Origin: Paradevosia sp036499825
GTDB lineage: Bacteria; Pseudomonadota; Alphaproteobacteria; Rhizobiales; Devosiaceae
Direction: 5' to 3'
Assembly: GCA_036499825.1 (NCBI GenBank)
Contig: DASYCZ010000032.1
Span: 62,001 to 126,000 of the forward strand
DNA length: 64,000 nucleotides
Shown: positions 1-8,298 of the stretch, piece after piece
Layout of the letters: every line of letters begins with the position of its first letter
Numbering within the stretch: position 1 is the first letter of the stretch
The notes under the pieces: generated by a model
The model's database searches: none
Seen by the model: only the letters and a program-made list of their open reading frames with translations
What the model was told of the DNA's origin: nothing
Position numbers and translations under genes: made by a program

Positions 1-764
1 TGTTCTATTTCGATCGCATTGTCATTGCCGGCCGGCGCGGCGACGCGGCGGAATTCTTCCTGATGATCGCACTGGCTCTATGGTTCCAGAAGCGCTGGCC
101 AGTGCCGCGCTGGACCGGAGCGCTGGGTCTGGTGTTTGCGCTTGTGGGCCTGTTGGGAGCAGGGGATTATCGAGCCGCAACCTATTACAGCGGCGCTCCC
201 GACTGGACGGCAGTGAGCAAGATCGACCTGGCCGCCAATTGGAACACGCTGATCAGCCAGGGCGGACCGGAGGTACGGAACCTCGCCTTCTCGATGGCCT
301 ATGTGGAATCGCACGAGGCCTACGACTACGGCGCCGATCACTGGAATACCCTGGTCAATTCCTATGTTCCCGCACAACTCGTCGGGACGGCTTTAAAGCA
401 ATCATTGTTCCTGCCGGTGCCTCCGGTTTACCAGCCCGGCTATGTGCCCTCACCGGGCACGACGCAGACGGGCATGATGGATGCCTTCATCTCGTACTGG
501 TATTTTGGCGCCTTGAAGTTTGCGCTGATCGCCGCATTGATGGGGTATATCTATACGCTGGCGATGCGCGGCAATTCGGCAATGCAACTGCTCTACATGC
601 TGTCGGTCATGCCCTCGATGCTGGCGATAACGCACTTTACCAATGAGGTGCTCGTCGCCTGGGTCCACATATTTGGCTTCATCCTGCCCGGGCTCTTTTA
701 TGCGAAGGTACGTCCTCCAAGGACGCGGATGATGCCGGCTGCAAGGCCGCTGCCGGCCGGGTGA
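1..764 (+). CDS. Polysaccharide (O-antigen) polymerase-like membrane protein, 3' part only
   Basis: The frame is open from base 3 with no start in the window, so the gene begins upstream and only its last 253 or so residues are visible. An internal ATG at 63 is not the natural start. The protein is rich in hydrophobic segments: one near residues 20-60 of the visible part, then three in the C-terminal half. A polar, Trp/Tyr-rich loop lies between them. This layout (many helices plus one large periplasmic loop) is that of Wzy-type repeat-unit polymerases of surface polysaccharides. The adjacent glycosyltransferase supports such a role. Family assignment is an inference from topology and context. 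The 3' end overlaps the 3' end of the convergent glycosyltransferase gene by 86 bases. Confidence 0.5.
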   Translation, partial: FYFDRIVIAGRRGDAAEFFLMIALALWFQKRWPVPRWTGALGLVFALVGLLGAGDYRAATYYSGAPDWTAVSKIDLAANWNTLISQGGPEVRNLAFSMAYVESHEAYDYGADHWNTLVNSYVPAQLVGTALKQSLFLPVPPVYQPGYVPSPGTTQTGMMDAFISYWYFGALKFALIAALMGYIYTLAMRGNSAMQLLYMLSVMPSMLAITHFTNEVLVAWVHIFGFILPGLFYAKVRPPRTRMMPAARPLPAG

Positions 765-1839
765 GCAAAGCTTCGACTTCGTCCACGATACGCGATGGGT
801 CGCTCATGGCGATGGCACGGCTGCGGCCGGCTTCGGCCACGCCGCTGCCGGCGCCACCAAGCAGGGACAGCGCGGCGGCGGCAAGCTTTTCGGTGTCGTG
901 CGTATCGAGAAGCGTGCCGAAACGGTCTTCGCTTATGATCTCGCCTAGTCCGCCATTGAGCACCGAGGCCACGACCGGCACGCCATAGGTCATGGCTTCG
1001 ACCGGCGTATTGCCCCACGCATCCCAGTCGGAATTGAAGAGCAACAGGTCAAGGCTCAGGTAAAAATTGTGCATGTCCCCAAGCCAGTCGAGCCAGATGA
1101 CGCGGTCGGCGAGCCCAAGCGTTTCGGCAAGCGCCCGCAGTTCCTGTTCCTGTTCGCCATTGCCGGCGATGACGAAGCGGATGTCGGGGCGGACGGCGGC
1201 GATAAGGGCCGCGGTTTTGAGAAAGATGTCGTAACGCTTGCGCGGGATCAGCCAGCCCGCATTGCCGACCAGGGGCCCACTCAAGGGCAGGCCGAGCGCC
1301 TTGCGGGCGGCGATGCGGTCGTCAGCGCCGAAGGGTGCCGGAGGCACCAGTGGATTGCGGACGGTCCGTGTAAGCCGCCTAAGCCCAGGCACGATGGTTT
1401 CGGCTTCGGAACGCAGGAAATCGGAAGGGTAGGTGATGGCGTTGAAGCGTGATCTGGCAAGGCCATAAAAGATCTGCCATTGCCAGGCGGGGCGCACCGA
1501 ATGGTGAAAATGCATGGCGAGCAAGCGGTTGCCGCGGGCGAGGCGCCCCAAAGCCATGGAGGCGAGCAGATTGCTGCCTGTCATGATGATGGCATCTGCG
1601 CTTTCTCCGGCGAGATGGCGGCGTAGAGTGGGAAAGCTGCGCCAGCCGAACGCGCCGCGATATTCAAAGCCGATGGCCTCTATGTCGGCGGCTTGCAGAT
1701 GAGGGAGCAGAGGGCCGAGCGGGGTGAGGGAGATGACCCGGCATTGGTGGCCGCGTTGCCCTAGCCCCAGCATCAGGCGCAGGGCGGATTGTTCCATGCC
1801 GCCCAGATTGGTGCACTGCATGATGTTGAGGATGCGCAT
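679..1839 (-). CDS. GT4-family glycosyltransferase
   Basis: A 386-residue GT-B fold glycosyltransferase. The N-terminal half carries the acceptor-side motif NLGGMEQSALRL (residues 11-22). The C-terminal Rossmann half starts at VGNAGWLIPRKRYD (191-204) and has the nucleotide-sugar binding stretch NTPVEAMTYGVPVVAS (277-292), where Glu281 belongs to the family E-x7-E-type region. No signal or membrane segment is seen, so it acts on the cytoplasmic face and probably adds a sugar to a lipid-linked polysaccharide. The specific sugar cannot be told. The last 27 or so residues are low complexity and lie opposite the end of the convergent membrane gene, so the native stop could once have been earlier. 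Confidence 0.85.
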   Translation of the reverse strand: MRILNIMQCTNLGGMEQSALRLMLGLGQRGHQCRVISLTPLGPLLPHLQAADIEAIGFEYRGAFGWRSFPTLRRHLAGESADAIIMTGSNLLASMALGRLARGNRLLAMHFHHSVRPAWQWQIFYGLARSRFNAITYPSDFLRSEAETIVPGLRRLTRTVRNPLVPPAPFGADDRIAARKALGLPLSGPLVGNAGWLIPRKRYDIFLKTAALIAAVRPDIRFVIAGNGEQEQELRALAETLGLADRVIWLDWLGDMHNFYLSLDLLLFNSDWDAWGNTPVEAMTYGVPVVASVLNGGLGEIISEDRFGTLLDTHDTEKLAAAALSLLGGAGSGVAEAGRSRAIAMSDPSRIVDEVEALLTRPAAALQPASSASLEDVPSHKRARAG

Positions 1840-2022
1840 CCCGGCTCTCCCTCTTCGGGCGATAGTCGCCGAAGTATAGGGAAACGCGGGATAGAGGCCC
1901 CCTTAACTCTTCGCCGCCCGGCCTAGCCGTGAGGCGTAGGGCGATACGTCAATCGGTGGCCCTGCGCGGATCGCCAAATTGCCGGCCGACCCTGGTGGAC
2001 AGGCGCCCGTCCGGGATTGCGT

Positions 2023-2514
2023 CTACGCTGATCGGGCCGCCGCAAGAGCCGCCGCCAACGCCTCCAACACCCCGACCTGCCCCTTGTTGAGCTTCTCCCG
2101 CGCCTGCCTCAAATCAAACCATGCGGCCCGGTCAACCTCTGGAAATGCCTCTATTCGTCCTGATCGCGGCGGCCACTCCAGCTCGAAACTGTTGCTCTTC
2201 AGCTCAGCCGGATCGAAATTTCCCCGGCACGCCCACGCCGCCACCACTTTGCCCGAGGCGAGCCTGAAGCGTCCGAGTTTGAGAAACGGCCCCTCGGCCA
2301 CCGCGCCGGTCTCCTCGGTGAATTCGCGCTGCGCCGCCAGCAGCGGATCTTCTCCCGGCTCGCACAGGCCCTTCGGGATGCTCCATGCGCCGTCATCCTT
2401 TTTAGTCCAGAACGGGCCGCCCGGATGCACCAGCAGCACTTCCTGCGCCTCTCCTACGCCGCGATAGAGCAATATTCCGGCGCTGAGCATCTTTGGCTGT
2501 TTGTCCAATTCCAT
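2023..2514 (-). CDS. Nudix hydrolase
   Basis: A 163-residue protein with a complete Nudix box: G49-x5-E55-x7-R63-E64-x2-E67-E68-x-G70. This is the Mg-binding helix that cleaves nucleoside diphosphates linked to another moiety. The preceding FWTKKDDGAWSIPKG segment is common in the MutT-like family of small 'NTP pyrophosphohydrolases including oxidative damage repair enzymes'. The true substrate is unknown. The frame stays open back to an ATG at 2580, but that reading would run through the intrinsic terminator of the upstream gene, so I chose the ATG at 2514. An ATG at 2490, at the start of the conserved MLSAGILLYR strand, is a second option. Confidence 0.85.
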   Translation of the reverse strand: MELDKQPKMLSAGILLYRGVGEAQEVLLVHPGGPFWTKKDDGAWSIPKGLCEPGEDPLLAAQREFTEETGAVAEGPFLKLGRFRLASGKVVAAWACRGNFDPAELKSNSFELEWPPRSGRIEAFPEVDRAAWFDLRQAREKLNKGQVGVLEALAAALAAARSA

Positions 2515-2522
2515 CCTCGCAT

Positions 2523-2551
2523 CAAAAAGCCCCGGCATCTCTGCCGGGGCT
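2523..2551 (-). terminator. Rho-independent terminator of the PRC-barrel gene
   Basis: Perfect 10-bp stem (arms 2528-2537 and 2542-2551, 4-nt loop) that in the minus direction is followed directly by five T residues. It lies 20 bases after the PRC-barrel stop and just before the Nudix start. This argues that the two genes are separate transcription units and that the Nudix frame does not start at 2580. Confidence 0.85.
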
Positions 2552-2570
2552 CCAAACCTCTGCGTGAGGC

Positions 2571-2948
2571 TTACATCCAATACGGCGAGATGCCGTAATA
2601 ATCATAGACCTGACGCCCGTTCTCCGGCGTCCAGTCATAGTCCTCGTCGGAATATTTGGGCGCGCCCTGCAGCTTTTCCTTGGTCAGGTTGACCAAATAG
2701 CCGCCGAGTACCTCGTCATAGCTCAGCGAATCCCAGGGCAGGGGATAATGGTCATGCCCCATGCCCAGAAAGCCGCCAAAGGCGAGCACCGCGAACGACA
2801 CCCTGCCGCTACGCTTTTCCAGCAGCACGCGCTCGATATGGCCGATATGCTGACCGTCGGCGCCAAACACCTTGGTGCCTTCCACCTTGTCGCTGGCGAT
2901 CAGGTTGAAAGTTTCCTTGGTCGAGGCCGTGGCGTTTTCCGTCTGCAT
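2571..2948 (-). CDS. PRC-barrel domain protein
   Basis: A 125-residue cytoplasmic protein. After a short Thr/Asn-rich N-terminus comes a beta-barrel of PRC type: FNLIASDKVEGTKVFGADGQ (residues 14-33), then GHIERVLLEKRSGRVSF and the LPWDSLSYDE strand that closes the barrel. The acidic, Tyr-rich tail ends in YYGISPYWM, a pattern common in alphaproteobacterial stand-alone PRC proteins. PRC barrels occur in photosynthetic reaction centre H subunits and RimM. Stand-alone copies are of unclear role, often stress-linked. The start is well supported by AAGGAG seven bases upstream. It is followed by its own terminator. Confidence 0.85.
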   Translation of the reverse strand: MQTENATASTKETFNLIASDKVEGTKVFGADGQHIGHIERVLLEKRSGRVSFAVLAFGGFLGMGHDHYPLPWDSLSYDEVLGGYLVNLTKEKLQGAPKYSDEDYDWTPENGRQVYDYYGISPYWM

Positions 2949-3079
2949 TTTTCTACTCCTTGTTAGGTGCTGGTAAAACGACTGGCCCCCCGAAGGGTTG
3001 CGCCGTCCATCCGGACGGTTGCTCGATCAAATCCTGCCGCCTACTTTGTTCCGCATCCGTTCCGTGCTATGACATTGGC

Positions 3080-4336
3080 ATGACACAGCGAGCCGGCAGC
3101 GCTGACCTGCCTTTGCACTACGGGCATGTTCCGAAATGGCTGAGCGAGCGGATGACGCGGCTCGGGTCCGTGATCTGCCAGGCTATCGTCGATGAGTATG
3201 GCCGCGACGAATTGCTGCGCCGGCTCGCCCATCCCTTCTGGTTCCAGTCCTTCGGCGCCGTCATGGGCATGGATTGGCATTCCTCCGGCATCACCACCAG
3301 TGTCATCGGGGCGCTGAAGCGCGGCCTCAAGCCGCTCGGCGGTGAACTGGGCATTCATGTCTGCGGTGGCCGCGGCAGCCATTCGCGCCAGACCCCGCAG
3401 GAACTCGTCACCATCGGCAACCGCGTCGGCTTCGATGGCGCGCGTCTGGCCGAAGCCAGCCGGCTGGTCGCCAAGGTCGACAGCGCCGCCGTGCAGGATG
3501 GTTTCGACCTCTACCTTCACGGCTTCATCGTCACCGACGATGCCCATTGGGTGGTGGTGCAGCAGGGCATGAAGGGCGATGCCCGCCAGGCCCGCCGCTA
3601 TCACTGGCATTCCGAGGGGTTGGGGAGCTTCGTCGAACAGCCGCACAGCGCCATCGATGGTGAAGCACAGGGGCAGATCATCAACCTCACCGACAAGCGC
3701 GCCGCGCATTCGCGCAATGTCCAGGTCGAAATGCTCGCCTCCATGGGCGTTGCCGCAATCGTCCGGGAGGTCGGCAAGCTCGAAGGCATTCCGGACACCA
3801 AGCCCACCGACGAGCCTTTCCTGCCGCATCTGGTGATGCCTGCCCATCATGATGTCCGCCCCAGCGATGTCATGTTGCGGCGCCTCCACGGCAGTCTCGC
3901 CGCCGCGGTGGATCGCGGCCCCGAGGATTTTTCGGCCCTGCTGCTGTCGCCGGGCGTCGGTGCCCGCACCGTCAAGGCGCTGGCCATGGTCGCCGAAGTC
4001 GTGCATGGCGCGCCGCACCGCTTTGCCGATCCGGCGCGGTTTTCCATGGCCCATGGGGGCAAGGACGGCCATCCCTTTCCGGTGCCCCTCAAGGTCTATG
4101 ACGAAACCATCGCCGTCTTGAAATCGGCCGTCGGCAAGGCTCGCCTCGGGGCTACCGAAGAATTGAGCGCCCTCAAGCGCCTCGACGCCCAGGCCCGGCA
4201 ATTGGAAGCCACCGCCACCGGCCCTTCGCTTCCCGATTTCATCGCCGCCGAACGCGCCGCGTCCCCCAGTTATGGCGGCCGCACCGTCCTCGACGATGCT
4301 GCCGACGCCCGCCAGCGCCGGCAGGGTAAGCCGTAA
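3080..4336 (+). CDS. DUF763 domain protein
   Basis: A 418-residue protein that matches the DUF763 family across its length. The start MTQRAGSADLPLHYGHVPKW is typical, followed by the conserved blocks HPFWFQSFGAVMGMDWHSSG, HVCGGRGSHSRQTPQEL and YHWHSEGLGSFVEQPHSAI with several invariant His, Cys and Trp residues, and NLTDKRAAHSR. The family is spread through archaea and some bacteria. Its biochemical role is not established to my knowledge. The clustered His and Asp residues suggest metal or nucleic acid chemistry, but that is only a guess. The open frame extends to 2960, yet the conserved family N-terminus fixes the start at 3080. It is divergent from the PRC-barrel gene. Confidence 0.85.
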   Translation: MTQRAGSADLPLHYGHVPKWLSERMTRLGSVICQAIVDEYGRDELLRRLAHPFWFQSFGAVMGMDWHSSGITTSVIGALKRGLKPLGGELGIHVCGGRGSHSRQTPQELVTIGNRVGFDGARLAEASRLVAKVDSAAVQDGFDLYLHGFIVTDDAHWVVVQQGMKGDARQARRYHWHSEGLGSFVEQPHSAIDGEAQGQIINLTDKRAAHSRNVQVEMLASMGVAAIVREVGKLEGIPDTKPTDEPFLPHLVMPAHHDVRPSDVMLRRLHGSLAAAVDRGPEDFSALLLSPGVGARTVKALAMVAEVVHGAPHRFADPARFSMAHGGKDGHPFPVPLKVYDETIAVLKSAVGKARLGATEELSALKRLDAQARQLEATATGPSLPDFIAAERAASPSYGGRTVLDDAADARQRRQGKP

Positions 4337-4394
4337 GGGTGGGGCGGAGCCATCTTGCGCTGCATTTCGCATTCCAAGCGGGAGGCGTTCCTCA

Positions 4395-4450
4395 CATTGG
4401 ATGCGGGCGGTGCGCCCCGGACGTGGATTCCGACCTCCGCCGGAATGACC
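4395..4450. repeat. Dispersed palindromic repeat, copy A
   Basis: Core gtggattccgacctccgc followed by cggaatgac. It shares about 50 bases with copies at 36905-36963 (inverted) and 60608-60714. The core folds as GGATTCC/GGAATGA-type hairpin arms. It lies between the DUF763 gene and the end of the sugar transporter operon. Confidence 0.75.
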
Positions 4451-4472
4451 CTGTGGCCAGGGCCACACAGAC

Positions 4473-4503
4473 AAGAAGGCCGCCCGGTTGCCCGGGCGGC
4501 CCT
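4473..4503 (-). terminator. Terminator of the ribose-type ABC operon
   Basis: A 10-bp perfect GC stem (arms 4478-4487 and 4492-4501, 4-nt loop). In the minus direction a T-rich run (ttcttgt) follows. It lies 24 bases beyond the binding-protein stop codon. Confidence 0.75.
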
Positions 4504-4526
4504 TGTTCCGATCGATGTGCCTGCGG

Positions 4527-5486
4527 TCAGAACGGGGTATTGGGGTAGTCGAACTGCGCCGCGTTGTCCTTGGTGATCAGCGTCGAGTTGATGATGAACT
4601 TGCCGTCCACCTGCGCGCCGGCAACGAAGTGCAGCGCGGTGAGGTCGATGGCGGTCGCCACCATGTTGGGGTTGTAGCTCACATCCACCGGCACCGACTT
4701 GTCGCCGGCCGCCACCATCTTGATGATCTGGTTCATGCCGGCGCCGCCGACCGACCACATCTCGCCTTCGCGTCCCGCTTCCTTGATGGCCTTGAGGACG
4801 CCCACCAGGGTGTCGTCATCCTGTGCCCACACGGCGTCGATCTTGGGATATTTGGTCAGGAAATCCTGCATGATCTTGTAGCCGTCATCGCGGTTCCAGT
4901 TGGCGAACTGGCTGTCCAGCACCTTGATCTGGGTGTCCTTGATGCCGGCCATGAAGGCATCGACGCGCTGCGCATCGATCGGGATGGGGGCGCCACGCAG
5001 CACCACCACATTGCCGCCATTGGGCAGCGCCGTCTTGAAATATTCCGCAGTGGTGGTGCCGAGGCCCGGATTGTCGCCCGCCACATAGAGGTCCTCGATG
5101 CCCGGCTGGCTGAGCGCGCGGTCGACCACCGTCACCCATTTGCCGGCGTCCTTGACCCGCTTGATCGAGGCGGTCATCGCATCGGGATCGCCCGGGAGGA
5201 TGACGAGACCGTCGATATTGCGGGTCGTCACCATATCCTCGAGGTCTGCCGCCTGCTTGGTGGAATCGGGCGCTGTGGCCAGGACGAACTTGAGGTTCGG
5301 ATAGGCCTTGCTCAGCCGGTCGACGGCCTGCTGGGCGAAGAAGTCGACGCCACCGGTCCAGCCATGGTCGGCCGTCGGCACGGACACGCCGATCGTATAG
5401 GTCTTGTCCTGGGCGATGGCCGTACCGGCGAGCCCGAGGCTGCCGGCGACGACGACCACTGCCATCGTGGTTTTCAGGAAATTCAT
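4527..5486 (-). CDS. Ribose-type sugar ABC transporter, periplasmic binding protein
   Basis: A 319-residue protein with a clear Sec signal peptide (hydrophobic residues 8-22, cleavage after AIA near 25) and a periplasmic-binding-protein type I fold (Peripla_BP_4). Marks include the opening strand YTIGVSVPTADHGWTGG, the NIDGLVILPGDP strand-turn and the domain-crossover region AQDDDTLVGVLKAIKEAG. Such proteins capture a monosaccharide or polyol in the periplasm and deliver it to the membrane permease. The sugar is not predictable from motifs I can see. It is the last gene of a three-gene operon after ATPase and permease, which is a less common order. Confidence 0.9.
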   Translation of the reverse strand: MNFLKTTMAVVVVAGSLGLAGTAIAQDKTYTIGVSVPTADHGWTGGVDFFAQQAVDRLSKAYPNLKFVLATAPDSTKQAADLEDMVTTRNIDGLVILPGDPDAMTASIKRVKDAGKWVTVVDRALSQPGIEDLYVAGDNPGLGTTTAEYFKTALPNGGNVVVLRGAPIPIDAQRVDAFMAGIKDTQIKVLDSQFANWNRDDGYKIMQDFLTKYPKIDAVWAQDDDTLVGVLKAIKEAGREGEMWSVGGAGMNQIIKMVAAGDKSVPVDVSYNPNMVATAIDLTALHFVAGAQVDGKFIINSTLITKDNAAQFDYPNTPF

Positions 5487-5535
5487 GCTGCTAGTCCTCC
5501 CATTTTGCCCTTTCGCGGGCGTTGTAGAACGGCGT

Positions 5536-6537
5536 CTAGTCTGTCGTACGCCGCGACCTCTGCAGGAGCACGGCGACGATGATGATCGCGCCTTGGAACG
5601 CCTGGTTGAGATAGGGGCTGATCAGGCTCTGCAGGTTTAGAATGTTGCCGATCAGCTCTAAAATGATGACGCCCACCACCGTGCCCCAGATGCGGCCATG
5701 GCCGCCCTTCAGCATGGTGCCGCCGATGATGACCGCCGCGATCGCCTGCAACTCCCACAGGACAGCGGTGGAGGAATTGGCCGAGCCGAAGCGCGGCACG
5801 TAGAGCAGGGTGGCGACGCCCACCAGAAATCCCTGCAGCACATAGGTCATGAGCCGCACCCGGTCGACCTTGATGGCCGAATAGCGGGCGACCTGCTCGC
5901 TGGAGCCGATTGCTGCCGCGTGCCGGCCGAAGCGGGTGCGCCGCAGGACGATCTCGCTGATGATGGCGATCACCGCGAACACCACGATCGGCACCGGCAC
6001 GCCCAGGATATTGCCCGAATAGACCGGCCCATAGACCTCGGCCACCTGGAAGTTGAGATTGAGCGTTCCGCCATTGGCCAGAAAGGTGATCAGCGCCCGA
6101 AAGATGCCCAGTGCCCCAAGCGTCACGATGAACGGCTCTATCCGTCCGGCGGTCACCAATATGCCGTTGGCCGCTCCGGCCGCCGAGCCGATGGCGAGAC
6201 CGGCAATCATGCCGACCACCACCACCATCCATCCGGCGCCCAGCGCCGGCACGATGGCGTTCATGATGATGATCATGAGCCCGGCCACGAACGCCGCCAT
6301 CGAGCCTACCGACAGGTCGAGCCCACCCGAGGTGATGACGAAAGTCGCCCCGATGGCGATGATGCCGATGGAGGCGGCGCGGGCCACCACGTTCATCATA
6401 TTGCCGACCGTCAGGAAATTGCCGTTGAGCAGCGCTCCCAGGATCAGCAGCAGCAGCAGGGCCAGCACGGGACCCAGCACGCTCAGCCTGAAGCGCGGGC
6501 GTGAAACGCGGACCTCATGGTCCGTTGCGGTGCTCAT
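5536..6537 (-). CDS. Ribose-type sugar ABC transporter, permease
   Basis: A 333-residue inner membrane protein of the RbsC/BPD_transp_2 family. It has about eight to ten hydrophobic helices and the family marks TSGGLDLSVGSMAAFVAG (about residues 69-86) and GGTMLKGGHGRIWGTVVG near the C-terminus. It forms the translocation channel for the sugar caught by the adjacent binding protein, driven by the upstream ATPase. The ATPase stop is only two bases before this ATG, so the two are translationally coupled. Confidence 0.93.
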   Translation of the reverse strand: MSTATDHEVRVSRPRFRLSVLGPVLALLLLLILGALLNGNFLTVGNMMNVVARAASIGIIAIGATFVITSGGLDLSVGSMAAFVAGLMIIIMNAIVPALGAGWMVVVVGMIAGLAIGSAAGAANGILVTAGRIEPFIVTLGALGIFRALITFLANGGTLNLNFQVAEVYGPVYSGNILGVPVPIVVFAVIAIISEIVLRRTRFGRHAAAIGSSEQVARYSAIKVDRVRLMTYVLQGFLVGVATLLYVPRFGSANSSTAVLWELQAIAAVIIGGTMLKGGHGRIWGTVVGVIILELIGNILNLQSLISPYLNQAFQGAIIIVAVLLQRSRRTTD

Positions 6538-6539
6538 CG

Positions 6540-8039
6540 TCAGCTCTTCCCTTCAATCCCCATGGCGAGGCGCACGATGGCTTCCTCGCCGATGGCCTCG
6601 CCTTCCAGTTCCCCGAAAATCCGGCCCGCATGCATGACGACGACGCGATGGCTGAGCCCGATCACCTCCGCCATTTCCGACGAGATCACGATCACGCTCT
6701 TGCCCGCTGCGGCGAGACGATTGATGAAACCGTAGATCTGCTGCTTGGTGCCGATGTCGATGCCGCGCGTCGGCTCGTCGATGATCACCACGTCCGGGTC
6801 GATCAGCATGGTCTTGGCCAGCAGGAGCTTCTGCTGGTTGCCGCCAGAGAGGTTGCCCACCCGCACATTGCGGTCGCCGGCGCGGATGTCGAAATCTCCG
6901 ATCGCCTTGTCGAGCGCCCGGTCCTCGGCACGCTCGTCGATCAGGCCATGTGCGAACTGGTCCAGCGCCAGCAGCGTCAGGTTCGGCCGCATCTGCTGGT
7001 TCAGCAACAGGCCATGGCCCTTGCGGTCCTCGGTCAGATAGGCGAGCCCCAGGCGCGAGGCATCGCTGAGCGAGCGGATGCGCACCGGCTTGCCACCGAC
7101 CTTCACCGTGCCATGCGTACTCCTCAGCCCGACAATGCCCTCCATCAGCTCGGTGCGGCCCGACCCCACCAGCCCGGCGAAACCCAGTACCTCGCCGCGC
7201 CGCAGCCGGAACGACGCACTGGCGACCCGGCCCGGCACCGTCAGCTCTTCCACTTCCAGAACCGTCTCGGTCGTGGTCAGCGCCGATTTGGGGGGGAACA
7301 GGTCGGAGACGTCGCGTCCCACCATATGCCGCGCCATATCGTCGACACTGACCGCGCTGACCCTGGTGGTGATGACCTCGCGCCCGTCGCGCAGCACCGT
7401 CACCTGGTCGGCGATGGCCTTCACTTCCTCGAGCTTATGCGAGGTGTAGAGGATGGCGACACCCTGCGCCTTGAGCCGCGAAATCTGTTTGAACAGCACC
7501 TCGGATTCCTTGGCCGTCAGCACCGCCGTGGGCTCGTCCATCACCAGCACGCGCGCTTCGCGCACCAGCGCCTTGGCGATTTCCACCATCTGCTTTTGCG
7601 GCACCGACAGGTCCGAAACGCGCTGGTCGGGGCTGATATTGGTTTCCAGCTCGCCGAGCAGTGCCCGCGATTTCTCGCGCATCGCCCGCCGGTCCAGAAA
7701 GGCCAGGTGTCGCAATTCGCGCCCGAGGAAGATATTGGCCTCGACGCTCAGCTCTTCGGCGAGGTTGAATTCCTGGTGGATCAGCACGACGCCCCGCGCT
7801 TCCGCCTCGGCGCTATTGGCGAACACGATCGGCTCCCCGTCCAGCACCACGGTGCCGGAGGTGGGCTTTTGATAGCCGCAAAGAATTTTCATCAGGGTGG
7901 ATTTGCCGGCGCCGTTCTCGCCGACCAGCGCGTGAACCTCGCCGGCTTTCAGCGACAGGTTGACGTTGAACAGAACCCGAACCGGCCCGAAGTCCCGGGA
8001 TATGGCTTCGCCACGCAGCGGAATCCGCCCCTCGTCCAC
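6540..8039 (-). CDS. Ribose-type sugar ABC transporter, double ATPase
   Basis: A 499-residue RbsA/MglA-type protein with two fused ATPase domains. Domain 1 has Walker A GENGAGKST (40-48), the signature region LSVPQKQMVEIAKAL and Walker B LVMDEPTAVL. Domain 2 has the usual degenerate P-loop GLVGSGRTEL, an intact signature LSGGNQQK and Walker B VIIDEPTRGID. It energises sugar uptake with the two genes that follow. I chose the GTG at 8039 because GAGGGGGAG stands four bases before it. The ATG at 8069 would add ten unconserved residues and lacks a ribosome site. It is the first gene of the operon. Confidence 0.93.
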   Translation of the reverse strand: MDEGRIPLRGEAISRDFGPVRVLFNVNLSLKAGEVHALVGENGAGKSTLMKILCGYQKPTSGTVVLDGEPIVFANSAEAEARGVVLIHQEFNLAEELSVEANIFLGRELRHLAFLDRRAMREKSRALLGELETNISPDQRVSDLSVPQKQMVEIAKALVREARVLVMDEPTAVLTAKESEVLFKQISRLKAQGVAILYTSHKLEEVKAIADQVTVLRDGREVITTRVSAVSVDDMARHMVGRDVSDLFPPKSALTTTETVLEVEELTVPGRVASASFRLRRGEVLGFAGLVGSGRTELMEGIVGLRSTHGTVKVGGKPVRIRSLSDASRLGLAYLTEDRKGHGLLLNQQMRPNLTLLALDQFAHGLIDERAEDRALDKAIGDFDIRAGDRNVRVGNLSGGNQQKLLLAKTMLIDPDVVIIDEPTRGIDIGTKQQIYGFINRLAAAGKSVIVISSEMAEVIGLSHRVVVMHAGRIFGELEGEAIGEEAIVRLAMGIEGKS

Positions 8040-8298
8040 GACACTCCCCCTCGCATGGCATTCAGCCACGAATTTATTCTTTGTATTTCAAGCTAGCTAC
8101 ACCCCAGCCCAAGGTCAATGCGCTTTGACCGGCGATGTGCACGCACCTCAACGGGATTTACCCTTTGGGTAGAACAGAAGCGACGAAGGAAGTGACGGCG
8201 GCCTGCAGAAGGCCGGGAGAGTTGTGCCTGCTGCCCACCCCGATCCTTGATCCATCCCCGCAAGGGTGGGGTACGGGAGAGCCACGACCCCTCGAAAC
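8040..8298 (-). promoter_or_regulatory. Operon leader region with a palindromic operator candidate
   Basis: This 259-base gap precedes the sugar ABC operon. It contains a perfect inverted repeat, GGTCAA (8113-8118) and TTGACC (8125-8130) with a 6-base spacer, about 74 bases before the GTG start. That size and symmetry suit a dimeric repressor such as LacI, GntR or DeoR type. The rest includes a GC-rich stem near 8250-8275 of the genome's CCCTCCCC-like repeat style. No coding potential is seen. Confidence 0.4.
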
